Source: Cunninghamella blakesleeana | Taxonomy: Eukaryota; Mucoromycota; Mucoromycetes; Mucorales; Cunninghamellaceae | Length of the DNA stretch: 64,000 bases | Assembly: GCA_017871115.1 (NCBI GenBank) | Contig: JAFCIZ010000005.1 | Span: 2,836,501-2,900,500, forward strand | Reading direction: 5' to 3' | Shown here: positions 55,559 to 64,000 of the stretch, piece by piece | Numbering within the stretch: position 1 is the stretch's first letter | Layout: every line of letters starts with the position of its first letter | The notes under the pieces: generated by a model | Told to the model about the DNA's origin: nothing | The model's input: only the letters and a program-made list of their open reading frames with translations | The model's database searches: none | Program-made: the position numbers and the translations under genes

Positions 55559-57797
55559 ATGATCATGACAGAGGTTACTACAATAGACGAACGATACCAA
55601 AATTCATTACCAAATACCATAATAGAAACGATCCAACTTGAAAATGAAAAACCTTTTTCAAATAAAATAGAAAAGAGCGAAGCAGACAGGGAAGCTTTAG
55701 CAACAACAGATAAAAATCAAGGTTTAGCACCTGGCGTTTTATTATATTGTATTATAGCGACGTAAATACATACATACATACATACATATATATATATATT
55801 AGGTATTAAACCAAGTTGACTAATAAAATAATATATAGCTTATGTTTGGTTTCTTTTATAGCTGCCTTTGATAATATGGTTATTTCAAGCAATACACCTC
55901 TTGTAGCCGCAGGTAATAACAATAATAGACATAGTTTAAAAGTTTTTGGATAATATTCTCATCTCTCTTTTCATTTTTTACTGTTTCTTGACTTATTTAT
56001 AATAATAATAATAATAAAATAGAGTTTAATGCTTTCAATTTATACAGCTGGGTGAATACGGTAATAATAATGATAATATAAATAATTTTGTGATGATTAC
56101 ACAAATAGTATTATTTATTTGTTTTTATTTTTTTATACATATATACATATATATATTAAAATAGGCATTTTTGTTAACAGCTTCAGCTTGCCAACCTATA
56201 TATGGAAAATGTGTTGATGCGTTTGGAAGAAGAATATGTTTTTTATGTGCTATATTTAGTTATTTAATAGGAAGCATATTATGTGGTGCCGCTCAATCTA
56301 TGGTTATGTTTATTATTGCTAGAAGTTTTTGTGGATTAGGCATTGGCGCTTTTGATAGTTTAATGAAAATCATCGTTGCTGATTATATCCCCGTAAGATA
56401 TATTGGTTATTATCAATCGTTATTAGGTATATCTTGGGGCCTTGGTTACCTTGTCGGTGCTCTTGTTGGCGGTGTAGCTGTTGACCATACTTCTTGGAGA
56501 ACTGTATTTTATATGTCTATTGGATTGTAAGTATATATATATATATATATAATATTATTAGCAAGATGAATCAATAATCAAAAGTAATTTATTTCCTTTT
56601 TCTTTTTCTTTTTTTCATAGATGCGTTATCGCATTAATCATGGTATATAGTTTTATTGAACCCCCTAAAAACAAGGTTGATTTTAAAGAAGAATTGGGCA
56701 AAATTGATTTTATTGGTATTGTTCTTTGGGCCATTGGTGTTATTTCTTTTGTATTAGCATTGAGTTGGGGTGGATCTACTTATGGTAATACATAATGAAC
56801 ATATACGAACAAATAAAAAATAAAAAAGAAGTTTGTATATTAAATCTGTTATTATTATTATTATTATTTGCTGTATTATAGCTTGGAATTCTGCTGTTGT
56901 TATAACTTTATTATGTATATCCATTCCAGTTATCATTATATTTGGTTTATGGGAAAGAAAATTTGCACCTCACCCAATGATCCCTAAACGTATCTTTAAA
57001 AATCGAAGCAGCGTATTAATATTAATGGCAGCATTCTTATACGGTGGATGTTTTCAATCATTAATGACTTATGTACCTTTATATCTAACTGTGATTCGTA
57101 AAGAAAATGCTATGACTACCAATTTGGAATTGCTATGTCTTGTTTTGCTTGCTTGTATTGCCAATGTCATCACTGGTATTGTAATTGTAAAATCAGGAAA
57201 TTATGTATGGGCTATTCGACTTTCATTAACGGTATTAACCATTGCCTGCGGATTAATGCAATTATTGGATGCAACCAGTTCTCGTGGATTAATTATTGGT
57301 TTAATGATTATTGCTGGTATTGGGTCTGGAGGAATGATTAATTCAGAAATCATTGCTGCTCAAGGTTCAGTTGTTATTGAACAGTAAGAATCACATATAT
57401 ATATATATATATATATAAAGAAGAACGAGGATAAATGATGAAAAAAAAATATATTTATCTATTTTATTTATTTATTAGTGTTCCAGTGATTGTTACATTT
57501 ATGACGTTTTGTGATCAGGTTGGAGGAATTACTGGTATTACTATGGCAGGTAGTATATTATCAAACACACTAAATAATAAAATACAGGCTCTGCATATTG
57601 AAGGTGTATCTGCAGCCATCGTTCGTCAAAGTTCTGATTTTATGTGGAAATTATCTGAACCCAATCGCTCTTTAGTAGTCAATTCCTATATGGATTCTGT
57701 ACGCACTTCTTTTTGGGGATCGTTTGCATTTGTAGCTACTGGATTATTGATATCTTTTGGGCTCAAAACATATGTTATGAGAAAGCACGTTGCATAA
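55559..57797 (+). CDS. MFS transporter, 14-spanner DHA2-like (553 aa)
   Basis: Seven exons: 55559-55761, 55839-55912, 56023-56060, 56165-56526, 56621-56784, 56882-57383 and 57479-57797, all phases closing. A 60-residue hydrophilic N-terminus precedes the first span (GVLLYCIIATLCLVSFIAAFDN). The MFS loop 2-3 signature is QPIYGKCVDAFGRR, followed by ARSFCGLGIGAFDS and SLLGISWGLGYLVGALVGGV in the motif C position. The antiporter-type GP is replaced by GA. Later come MAAFLYGGCFQSLMTYVPLY and SSRGLIIGLMIIAGIGSGGM. The layout is that of fungal DHA2 drug/proton antiporters and vacuolar basic amino-acid transporters of the Vba/Fnx1 type. The substrate is unknown. Confidence 0.88.
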
Positions 57798-58521
57798 ACT
57801 ATTTTTTTTTTTTTTTAAACAAATTAATATATAATTTTTAAGTTATAATATCCAATAAAAACAAACTATACATTTTTAGAGCTTTTTTTTAAAAAAAAAA
57901 AGTAAAATTGTTTGTTAAGCGAGAGGATCAGAACTAATAGTAAAGTATGTTTATATTATTAATAATAGTATGGTATGAATCAAGAATAAAATAACTAAAG
58001 AAAAAAAACACAATCAAAATAGTAAAGTAAAACTTCAACTATTTGTAGCCCATATGTATGAAAGTGGCTAATCCAAATTTTCAAGTCTAACTTTAAAATG
58101 GATATGCATGTATTTCCTAAAAAAAATAAAGATCTACATTTTACTTTAATTTTAATTTTTTTTAAAAGTCAATCGTTATAGATGGTCATACATTTAAATA
58201 TTAAACTACTACACTAATAGGAGTCCTTGCACCATGTTTGTACTACAAACGCCTTAAGTCATCACTACATAAAAAAATATTAGAGGTATCTAATTTTTTG
58301 TACATATTCAGTGCTTATAATAAAGTTGTTGTGTATTTAAAATATATGTGTAAAATAACCAAAGTTGGAAAATTAAACAAGTTAATACATAATCTTGATC
58401 AGCAAAAATAAGGATATTACATTTTAAAGATGTGTAAAAAAAAAAGTATAAAAGACAATATATTAAAAAATTGATATTTCTTTTTATTTAACAATATTTT
58501 TTAATTTTTAATTTCACTAAC
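57798..58521. other. Intergenic region
   Basis: No gene. A T/A junction palindrome lies at about 57884-57901. Confidence 0.5.
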
Positions 58522-59241
58522 ATGTTTTTTATATTAAAAAATCATACTTTATTATTTGTGTCTGCTTTGGTGGTGTTTGCTGGGCTTTGTCAAGCTAATC
58601 AATCATTACGCTTAGCTAAAACATGCACCGATTTTTGTAACCTAGGTCCTTTGGAATGCCGAGGAGACTATAGAGCAAGCTGTAATCAAACCCCTTTTCT
58701 TCATATTAAACCCACTTGTTGGCAAAATAGGGCAGGCTTAATAGGAAGAGAATGTAACGATGAAGAGCAAAAAGCATGCAACCTACACATGAAGGCCTTT
58801 AGAAATACTTATTCATTAAGATCAGATGGCAGACGGGGTGTATTTGTATGTGAATGTAACATTGATACTAAGGATGCCATTAGAAATCAGGTGACTAAAA
58901 CTGAACATGCTACCAGTGGAGCACTTTTATCAAAATGTGTCTATAAATTTAGTAATACGCAAGATCCTGGACCAGTAAAAAATGATAAAGGTGAATTATT
59001 AGATAGTGGTAGTTTTAGAACTGAAGATAGTGATTGTATCTTGGATGTAAGTAATATTTGGTGTCAACAAGCAGAAAGAGATAACCAATGTATGTTAAAT
59101 AAGAATATGCCAATTTGTTATTCAGAAGAATCTATCAAAAAATACTTTGGCTGTATCACAAAAGGAACAATGAATGACTTAAGAATCATTTATAAAGACA
59201 ATTTGGATGAAAAGAAGTTACTTTACCCCCCATGCAAATAG
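58522..59241 (+). CDS. Secreted 16-cysteine protein (239 aa)
   Basis: Single exon. The signal peptide MFFILKNHTLLFVSALVVFA ends in GLCQA. The mature part holds 16 Cys in an even spread (TCTDFC, LECRG, ASCNQ, PTCWQ, RECND, KACN, VFVCECN, KCVYK, DCILD, IWCQQ, NQCML, ICYSE, GCITK and PPCK). These could form up to eight disulfides. No membrane span or GPI signal. The pattern of C-x-x-x-x-C spacing recalls helical cysteine-rich domains of the GDNF-receptor/GAS1 type, but I cannot confirm it. An extracellular role is likely; function unknown. Confidence 0.8.
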   Translation: MFFILKNHTLLFVSALVVFAGLCQANQSLRLAKTCTDFCNLGPLECRGDYRASCNQTPFLHIKPTCWQNRAGLIGRECNDEEQKACNLHMKAFRNTYSLRSDGRRGVFVCECNIDTKDAIRNQVTKTEHATSGALLSKCVYKFSNTQDPGPVKNDKGELLDSGSFRTEDSDCILDVSNIWCQQAERDNQCMLNKNMPICYSEESIKKYFGCITKGTMNDLRIIYKDNLDEKKLLYPPCK

Positions 59242-59566
59242 TTTGCATACATAACCAATAAAATTACCTCGTTATAATTATATTTTTTTTTATTCTTTCA
59301 AATAAATTAATATACAAATAAAACTTATTTTGTTTTTACTTTTATTCACTATATAATTTGATTTATATTTATACTCGTATTTATATGAAATTTTACTAAT
59401 ATATTGTATATGTATCTTTATTATACTATCTCGCTTTCATAGGCAGTGATAAAATATATCATTAAAATCTATTACCATTCTTAAATATGCTTTGTCATTT
59501 ATGATTGCAAATAAATACTGTTTAACTTTTTCATTTTTTCTATCATTTTCATTTTCCTATTTGCTA
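59242..59566. other. Intergenic spacer before the microsatellite
   Basis: About 325 bp, AT-rich, nothing recognised. It probably carries the polyadenylation signals of the 16-cysteine gene. Confidence 0.5.
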
Positions 59567-59619
<53 letters not shown>

Positions 59620-59960
59620 GATTGATTGATTGATTGATTGATTTATTGATTTATTGATTTATTGATTTATTGATTTATTGATTTATTGATTTATTGATTT
59701 ATTGATTTATTGATTTATTGATTTATTGATTTATTGATTTATTGATTTATTGATTTATTGATTTATTGATTTATTGATTTATTGATTTATTGATTTATTG
59801 ATTTATTGATTTATTGATTTATTGATTTATTGATTTATTGATTTATTGATTTATTGATTTATTGATTTATTGATTTATTGATTTATTGATTTATTGATTT
59901 ATTGATTTATTGATTTATTGATTTATTGATTTATTGATTTATTGATTTATTGATTTATTG
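59567..59960. repeat. Compound microsatellite (ATT)n-(GATT)n-(GATTTATT)n
   Basis: About 17 ATT units, then about five GATT, then roughly 40 near-perfect copies of the 8-bp GATTTATT. The octamer looks like two GATT/TATT tetramers, so it probably grew from the tetramer by a G-to-T change and later spreading of the doublet. Confidence 0.95.
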
Positions 59961-59983
59961 ACTAATTATACACTTAATTATAG

Positions 59984-60453
59984 ACAAATACACACCAGGG
60001 GATTTACAAGTTTATGATAAAGTTTATTCGGCAAGATGTTTTATCAAAAGAGGATTTGATTCGATTACAATAGTAGAAAAAAAATCCAATTTGGAATTTA
60101 ATATTGAGCAATCATATTTTCTCATATTAATTAAAATGGATGGCAGTACAATAGGCCAATGTTTAAAAGATATTTATTATAGAGAAAAGTACAGTTTTAT
60201 TTAATTTGGAATAAAAGAACTAACCAAGATAAAATATTTAGGGTAATTGATATAATAGATGAAAAAGATAAAGAAAAGGGAAAGAAAAGCTTACCCTATG
60301 GAATTCTAGAGTTTTTATCCAATCTTTTTAATACTATATCTAACTTTTCTAACTAAAATACTTGGTCTGATGAATAGGTGAACGATTTGAATGAAATGGA
60401 TTATTTCAAAGCTGATAATCCAAGTGATCTGTGTTTTAATTTAAAAGTTTAAA
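59984..60453 (+). pseudogene. Broken gene fragment of unknown family
   Basis: A TTAATTATAG acceptor-like site ends at about 59983. The frame then reads DKYTPGDLQVYDKVYSARCF, IKRGFDSITIVEKKSNLEF and SYFLILIKMDGSTIGQCLKD before a stop at about 60200. One base further on, another frame goes on as LIWNKRTNQDKIFRVIDIID, then KKSLPYGILEFLSNLF and a stop. A third piece reads LNEMDYFKADNPSDLCFNLK. This looks like one gene with at least two breaks, whose upstream part has been replaced by the microsatellite. No family recognised. Confidence 0.5.
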
Positions 60454-60549
60454 AAGGTACAACTTTTTTTTATCGCTTTTACTCTTTTTTTCTCTTTTTT
60501 TCTTTAATACGACTTTTTGATATTAACTTAATTAATAATTCTTAACTAG

Positions 60550-62061
60550 ATGACCTCTGTAAAACTATTGTACAATAAAGAGTTGGTTGATATAGTTATT
60601 AATAATACTCACCTTACTTTAACTTCTCATTCAACTAATCAACCAATATCAGAATACCCTATTAATTGTATTTATGGTATTCAAACACCAAGTGATACGC
60701 AAAATGAATTAATAGTTAACTTGTATGCTTTGGTTTCTCCATCAACCACTAATGTTGAAAATAATAAACAATTTAAAGAAGAAACAAATGTAAAGACAAA
60801 ACCTGAACGCTATACTTTAACATTCCACCTACCAGAAAATACGGATATTACTTGGAAAAATGAAAAAATAGTAGAGTTTATTAAAAAACTATATGAAACA
60901 AGCTTTCCTAACTTTCAGCAACATTCAAAAACGAAAATTTATGGATTTATCAATCCTACTGCGGGAAGTAGACAAGCACGCCATTCTTGGAACACAATTG
61001 TTAAGCCAATGTTACAATCGGCCGGATTTCAAAATTTTGCCGAAATAGAAACTATTGCTGATAAGGTTAGACAACAGGCGAAGCAGCTTGGGGAGCTTAT
61101 TCATCAAGATAATCAACAACAACAACAACATATTATTATTAGTCTTGGTGGTGATGGTACCTTACATGATCTCTTCAATGGATTGACTGATTATACTTTA
61201 GATAATCTACATGAACATATACACTATCGCATTGGCGTGATTCCTTCTGGTAGTGGGAACGCTTTTGCATTAAGTTTAGGTCAAGATCAACTTTATTCCG
61301 TTGAACAAGCGGCTCTAAAGATTATTCATGGTGAATTGAAACCCTTTTATTTATTGGATGTGGATATTGGTCACGTGGATAAAAAGAAGGATCAACAAGA
61401 AGAACAAGATATTGATAATGATTGGAGTTTACAATTTCAATCGACTCAATCCAAAGAAGAAAGAAGACGTATTTTTGTTGTACTCAGCTGGGGTTTTCAT
61501 GCACAAATTTTAGCTAAATCCCGTTATTTAAGATATATTATGGGGAATAAACGATTTTCTCTAGTAGCTTTATTGCTAACCATATTTTTAAAACAATACC
61601 AAGGTGATATTATTTTAAAAGGTAGTCAACTTCAAAAATATGACAAAGTTAACAAGGAGTTGAAAACATTGACAGAAAATTATGTACAACTTTCATCTAA
61701 TGATAAAAACGGCGGCTTTACTTATTTTTTAACAACCAAGCAGTCGTCATTGGAACCAGGATTTAATATTACCCCTCTTGCTACCCCATTTGATAAAGAA
61801 ATGGATATTATGGTCATGCGACAAGCAACGGCGGAGCATTTAAAACAAGTGGCTGGATTAGCTTTTCAAGGTCAACAAGAGCACTTACAACACGATTATG
61901 TGGATTATTACAAAGCATCCGAATTATATTTAAGAGTTCATGAAGGAACTGAAATTTGTTTGGATGGGGAAATTATTTCTGTTAATGCAAATGATGTTAT
62001 TCACCTTAAATTGATTCAACATGAAGATGTAAATGAACCAAGATTTTCTGCCTTTGTATAA
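60550..62061 (+). CDS. Sphingosine kinase / diacylglycerol-kinase-type lipid kinase (503 aa)
   Basis: Single exon, ATG at 60550. The N-terminal 110 residues are a PH-like beta-rich region as in sphingosine kinases. The catalytic domain starts at KIYGFINPTAGSRQARHSW (about 135), with the nucleotide motif IIISLGGDGTLHDLFNGL (about 197-214) and RIGVIPSGSGNAFALSLG. LSWGFHAQILAKSRYLRYI follows, and the C-terminal DGE signature is in EICLDGEIISV. A Gln-rich insert precedes the GGDGT motif. It should phosphorylate long-chain bases to give sphingosine- or phytosphingosine-1-phosphate, like yeast Lcb4/Lcb5. No membrane span. No introns, unlike several neighbours. Confidence 0.9.
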   Translation: MTSVKLLYNKELVDIVINNTHLTLTSHSTNQPISEYPINCIYGIQTPSDTQNELIVNLYALVSPSTTNVENNKQFKEETNVKTKPERYTLTFHLPENTDITWKNEKIVEFIKKLYETSFPNFQQHSKTKIYGFINPTAGSRQARHSWNTIVKPMLQSAGFQNFAEIETIADKVRQQAKQLGELIHQDNQQQQQHIIISLGGDGTLHDLFNGLTDYTLDNLHEHIHYRIGVIPSGSGNAFALSLGQDQLYSVEQAALKIIHGELKPFYLLDVDIGHVDKKKDQQEEQDIDNDWSLQFQSTQSKEERRRIFVVLSWGFHAQILAKSRYLRYIMGNKRFSLVALLLTIFLKQYQGDIILKGSQLQKYDKVNKELKTLTENYVQLSSNDKNGGFTYFLTTKQSSLEPGFNITPLATPFDKEMDIMVMRQATAEHLKQVAGLAFQGQQEHLQHDYVDYYKASELYLRVHEGTEICLDGEIISVNANDVIHLKLIQHEDVNEPRFSAFV

Positions 62062-62374
62062 CTTGTATTTATGTATGTTGTATAGTTTGGTTATTTATTT
62101 ATATAATTATTTGAATAAACATATATATAATTTGTAAATGATGCATGAAGGACTTTTTTAATATATGTATATTTATATTACTGATTATATTCGGTTACAT
62201 TATCATTCTCGATCTTCATTTTTTTCTACCAAATTATTTGAAATTCAACTATTAATATAAATATGAGTAAACAAGTTTTTGAATATAAAAATGGTGCAAA
62301 CAAAAAACTAAACTAAAACGAAAAGCTTTTCTTTATTTTATTTATCAAAATAATAATACTATTCCTTTTCCAAG
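62062..62374. other. Promoter region of the first 94-residue secreted gene
   Basis: TATAAAAA-like box at about 62283-62290, 85-90 bp before the ATG. A 12-bp palindrome GAAAAGCTTTTC lies at about 62319-62330. No gene. Confidence 0.45.
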
Positions 62375-62659
62375 ATGAATAACAAGTTCCTTGCTTTATT
62401 TGCTTTACTTTTAACTATCGTTAACGTCGTGTTTGCCGCCAAAGGTACTCTTAAAATTAACAATAAAGAATTTATTGACCCCGTTGGCTGTAAAAGCGGA
62501 CTTGATGTTTTGGGTGTCCTTAAAGTTGAAAATCATTTAGATACCAAAGTGGAAGTCTATAGTCTACTCGAATGTAAAGGTCAAGTTGTCGCTACGGTTG
62601 ATATTGACAAGATAATTACGCTTAAGGCTAATATTGGTTTGAGTGTTAAGATTTTATAG
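62375..62659 (+). CDS. Small secreted protein, duplicate 1 (94 aa)
   Basis: Signal peptide MNNKFLALFALLLTIVNVVFA, then a compact beta-rich domain with two Cys (PVGCKSG and LLECKG). Motifs: LKINNKEFIDP, VLKVENHLDTKVEVYSL, VVATVDIDK and a final GLSVKIL. About half its residues match the second copy at 63681. The pair arose by local duplication and diverged. Function unknown; an extracellular or wall role is inferred from the signal peptide. Confidence 0.82.
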   Translation: MNNKFLALFALLLTIVNVVFAAKGTLKINNKEFIDPVGCKSGLDVLGVLKVENHLDTKVEVYSLLECKGQVVATVDIDKIITLKANIGLSVKIL

Positions 62660-63517
62660 AATTTTATTCTCTTTTTAACATATATATATAACTTTTTTTA
62701 ACTTATTTTAAATAAAATGAAGCTATATTTTTATAATGAAGACTTCTTTATGTCTATGATTATCAATCTTATTTGGGTAAAATACTTTTTTATTATTATT
62801 ATGAATAATAATATAATGGTTGTATAAGATTTTTTCGAGTTTCTTTATGAAACCAGAGTGTACCATGATAAAAATTTCTGTATTGATAAATATTAAAGCA
62901 ATTGATAACAATTAAATATTTTTTTGAAATGTTGTAAACACTTTATTCTATGACTGTATTTATTTATTTATTAATTTTGGAAAAGTATAAGATAACAATT
63001 ATTGATGATAAAAACTTAATATTCAGTATCTATATGCTTTCGCTCTATTCACTCCCGTTATCACAACCATTTATAAAATGACAACAGCTTTTTTGTGATT
63101 CTTATATTATATAAATTCATGTTATTATTTCTAAAAGAACAATATATTATTTCAGATAAACATATTATAATAATTTCCCACTTTAATTAAAAAAGTTTCC
63201 TTGATAATATATGTATGACTGATGAAAATTTTAAAAAAACCAAAAAATTCATTTTCAAAGTGAATATTCATGCATAACTGTATTGCAATTTTTATAAATT
63301 CACATTTTATTTCAATATATTATATATATACTTATATAAGTCTTTTATTTTTTTAAAAAAATGAATGAAGAAATAAATATTTGTGAGCTTTTTTTAACAA
63401 ACGAATGAGGGAATAAAAAAAAAAAAACTGGCCGTGTATTTACTATATTTGGATATATATGCATTCTTAAGATACTCCAACCATCATTTCTCCATTTTTT
63501 TTTTTTTTTTTATTATT
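62660..63517. other. Spacer between the duplicated secreted genes
   Basis: No gene. AT-rich with a T/A junction near 63347-63360. It shows no obvious similarity to the flank of the first copy, so only the coding unit has been kept. Confidence 0.5.
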
Positions 63518-63570
63518 ATTTCCATATGGAAATTTTGTTTTATATTAAAATGGATATCCATTTATAAAAA
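63518..63570 (+). promoter_or_regulatory. Two 16-bp palindromes and TATA box before the second secreted gene
   Basis: ATTTCCATATGGAAAT (63518-63533) and AAATGGATATCCATTT (63548-63563) are each perfect 16-bp palindromes, 14 bp apart. TATAAAAA follows at 63563-63570, 111 bp before the ATG. The layout suits binding sites for a dimeric factor at a core promoter. Confidence 0.6.
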
Positions 63571-63680
63571 GGAAATGAATGAGTGAAGTTTGGAACAAGT
63601 ATAAATAAAAAGAAAAAAAATCAAATCAAATCAAATAAAACTACTTTTTTAAAAGTAAATAATTATTATTTTAAAAGAAA

Positions 63681-63965
63681 ATGAACAACAAAATTCTTGC
63701 TTTCTTCGCTTTTGTTTTAGCCATGCTCAACGTAGCTTACGCTGCTAGAGGGTATATTATAATTAATGGTGTTTCTTACATTAATCCTGAAGGATGTAAG
63801 AATACAGTTGATGTTTTTGGTGGTCTCGTTATTGATAATCATTTAAGTACAAAAGTCAAAGTGTATGATCAACTCAACTGTCAAGGTACAATTGTAGCTA
63901 CTGTTGGTGTTGATAAAACTCTCAAGCTTGGACTTAATGTTGGTTTAAGTGTTATGGTTGATTAA
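63681..63965 (+). CDS. Small secreted protein, duplicate 2 (94 aa)
   Basis: Same length and layout as the copy at 62375. It has the signal peptide MNNKILAFFAFVLAMLNVAYA, two Cys (PEGCKNT and LNCQG), GGLVIDNHLSTKVKVYDQL, IVATVGVDK and GLSVMVD at the end. Its core promoter carries two palindromes absent from the first copy, so regulation has probably diverged. Function unknown. Confidence 0.82.
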   Translation: MNNKILAFFAFVLAMLNVAYAARGYIIINGVSYINPEGCKNTVDVFGGLVIDNHLSTKVKVYDQLNCQGTIVATVGVDKTLKLGLNVGLSVMVD

Positions 63966-64000
63966 TAATTTATATATCAGTTTATTATTATTATTATCTA

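Noticed and set aside
55559..57797. Siderophore-iron transporter (ARN/SIT)
   Set aside because: Loop 2-3 and motif C positions look more like the DHA2/Vba-type 14-spanner group; the substrate is left open.

Overview
The window looks like nuclear DNA of an AT-rich fungus, probably an early-diverging lineage of the Mucoromycota type. Genes have many short GT-AG introns. Intergenic DNA is full of A/T homopolymers and TA repeats, and Asn- and Gln-rich coding stretches are common. Fungal-type genes are present: a Kre9/Knh1-like cell-wall protein, a GABA/amino-acid permease, PEX11, a COY1/CASP golgin and a 14-spanner MFS transporter. The species cannot be fixed from the sequence alone.

Layout. 0-12 kb: a surface and secretome region. 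It holds small signal-peptide proteins (several with a beta-trefoil-like look), a Kre9-like protein, a secreted kelch propeller with one membrane span (10007-11942), a decayed paralogue of it (3607-5844), and a third single-span receptor-like protein (6163-7369). The two intact membrane proteins share a cytoplasmic tail but have unrelated ectodomains. 14.5-16.7 kb: a seven-exon permease. 19.8-20.6 kb: a secreted protein with a YRDDR repeat. 21-34 kb: housekeeping genes, namely a mitochondrial PPR protein, COY1/CASP, a fused lysine-ketoglutarate reductase/saccharopine dehydrogenase, and an SSAT-like acetyltransferase. A decayed small secreted-type gene lies among them.

34.7-53 kb: a nest of transposable elements. 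A Ty3/gypsy element with identical 741-bp LTRs (RT1, 35723-44465) sits inside one arm of a perfect 322-bp inverted repeat. RT1 has gag and pol joined by a canonical A AAA AAC minus-one frameshift site, integrase in its own distant ORF, and an extra ORF of unknown function running into the 3' LTR. A second element with identical 410-bp LTRs and a C-terminal chromodomain (RT2, 45300-51180) has split a papain-family peptidase pseudogene. Older LTR and leader fragments lie on both sides.

54-64 kb: PEX11 with a possible spliced upstream ORF, an MFS transporter, a 16-cysteine secreted protein, a long (ATTGATTT)n array next to a broken gene, a sphingosine-kinase-type lipid kinase, and a duplicated pair of 94-residue secreted proteins.

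Exon structures were assembled by hand from GT/AG sites, with reading phase checked across every junction. They remain predictions. Family names rest on motifs visible in the translations, not on searches.
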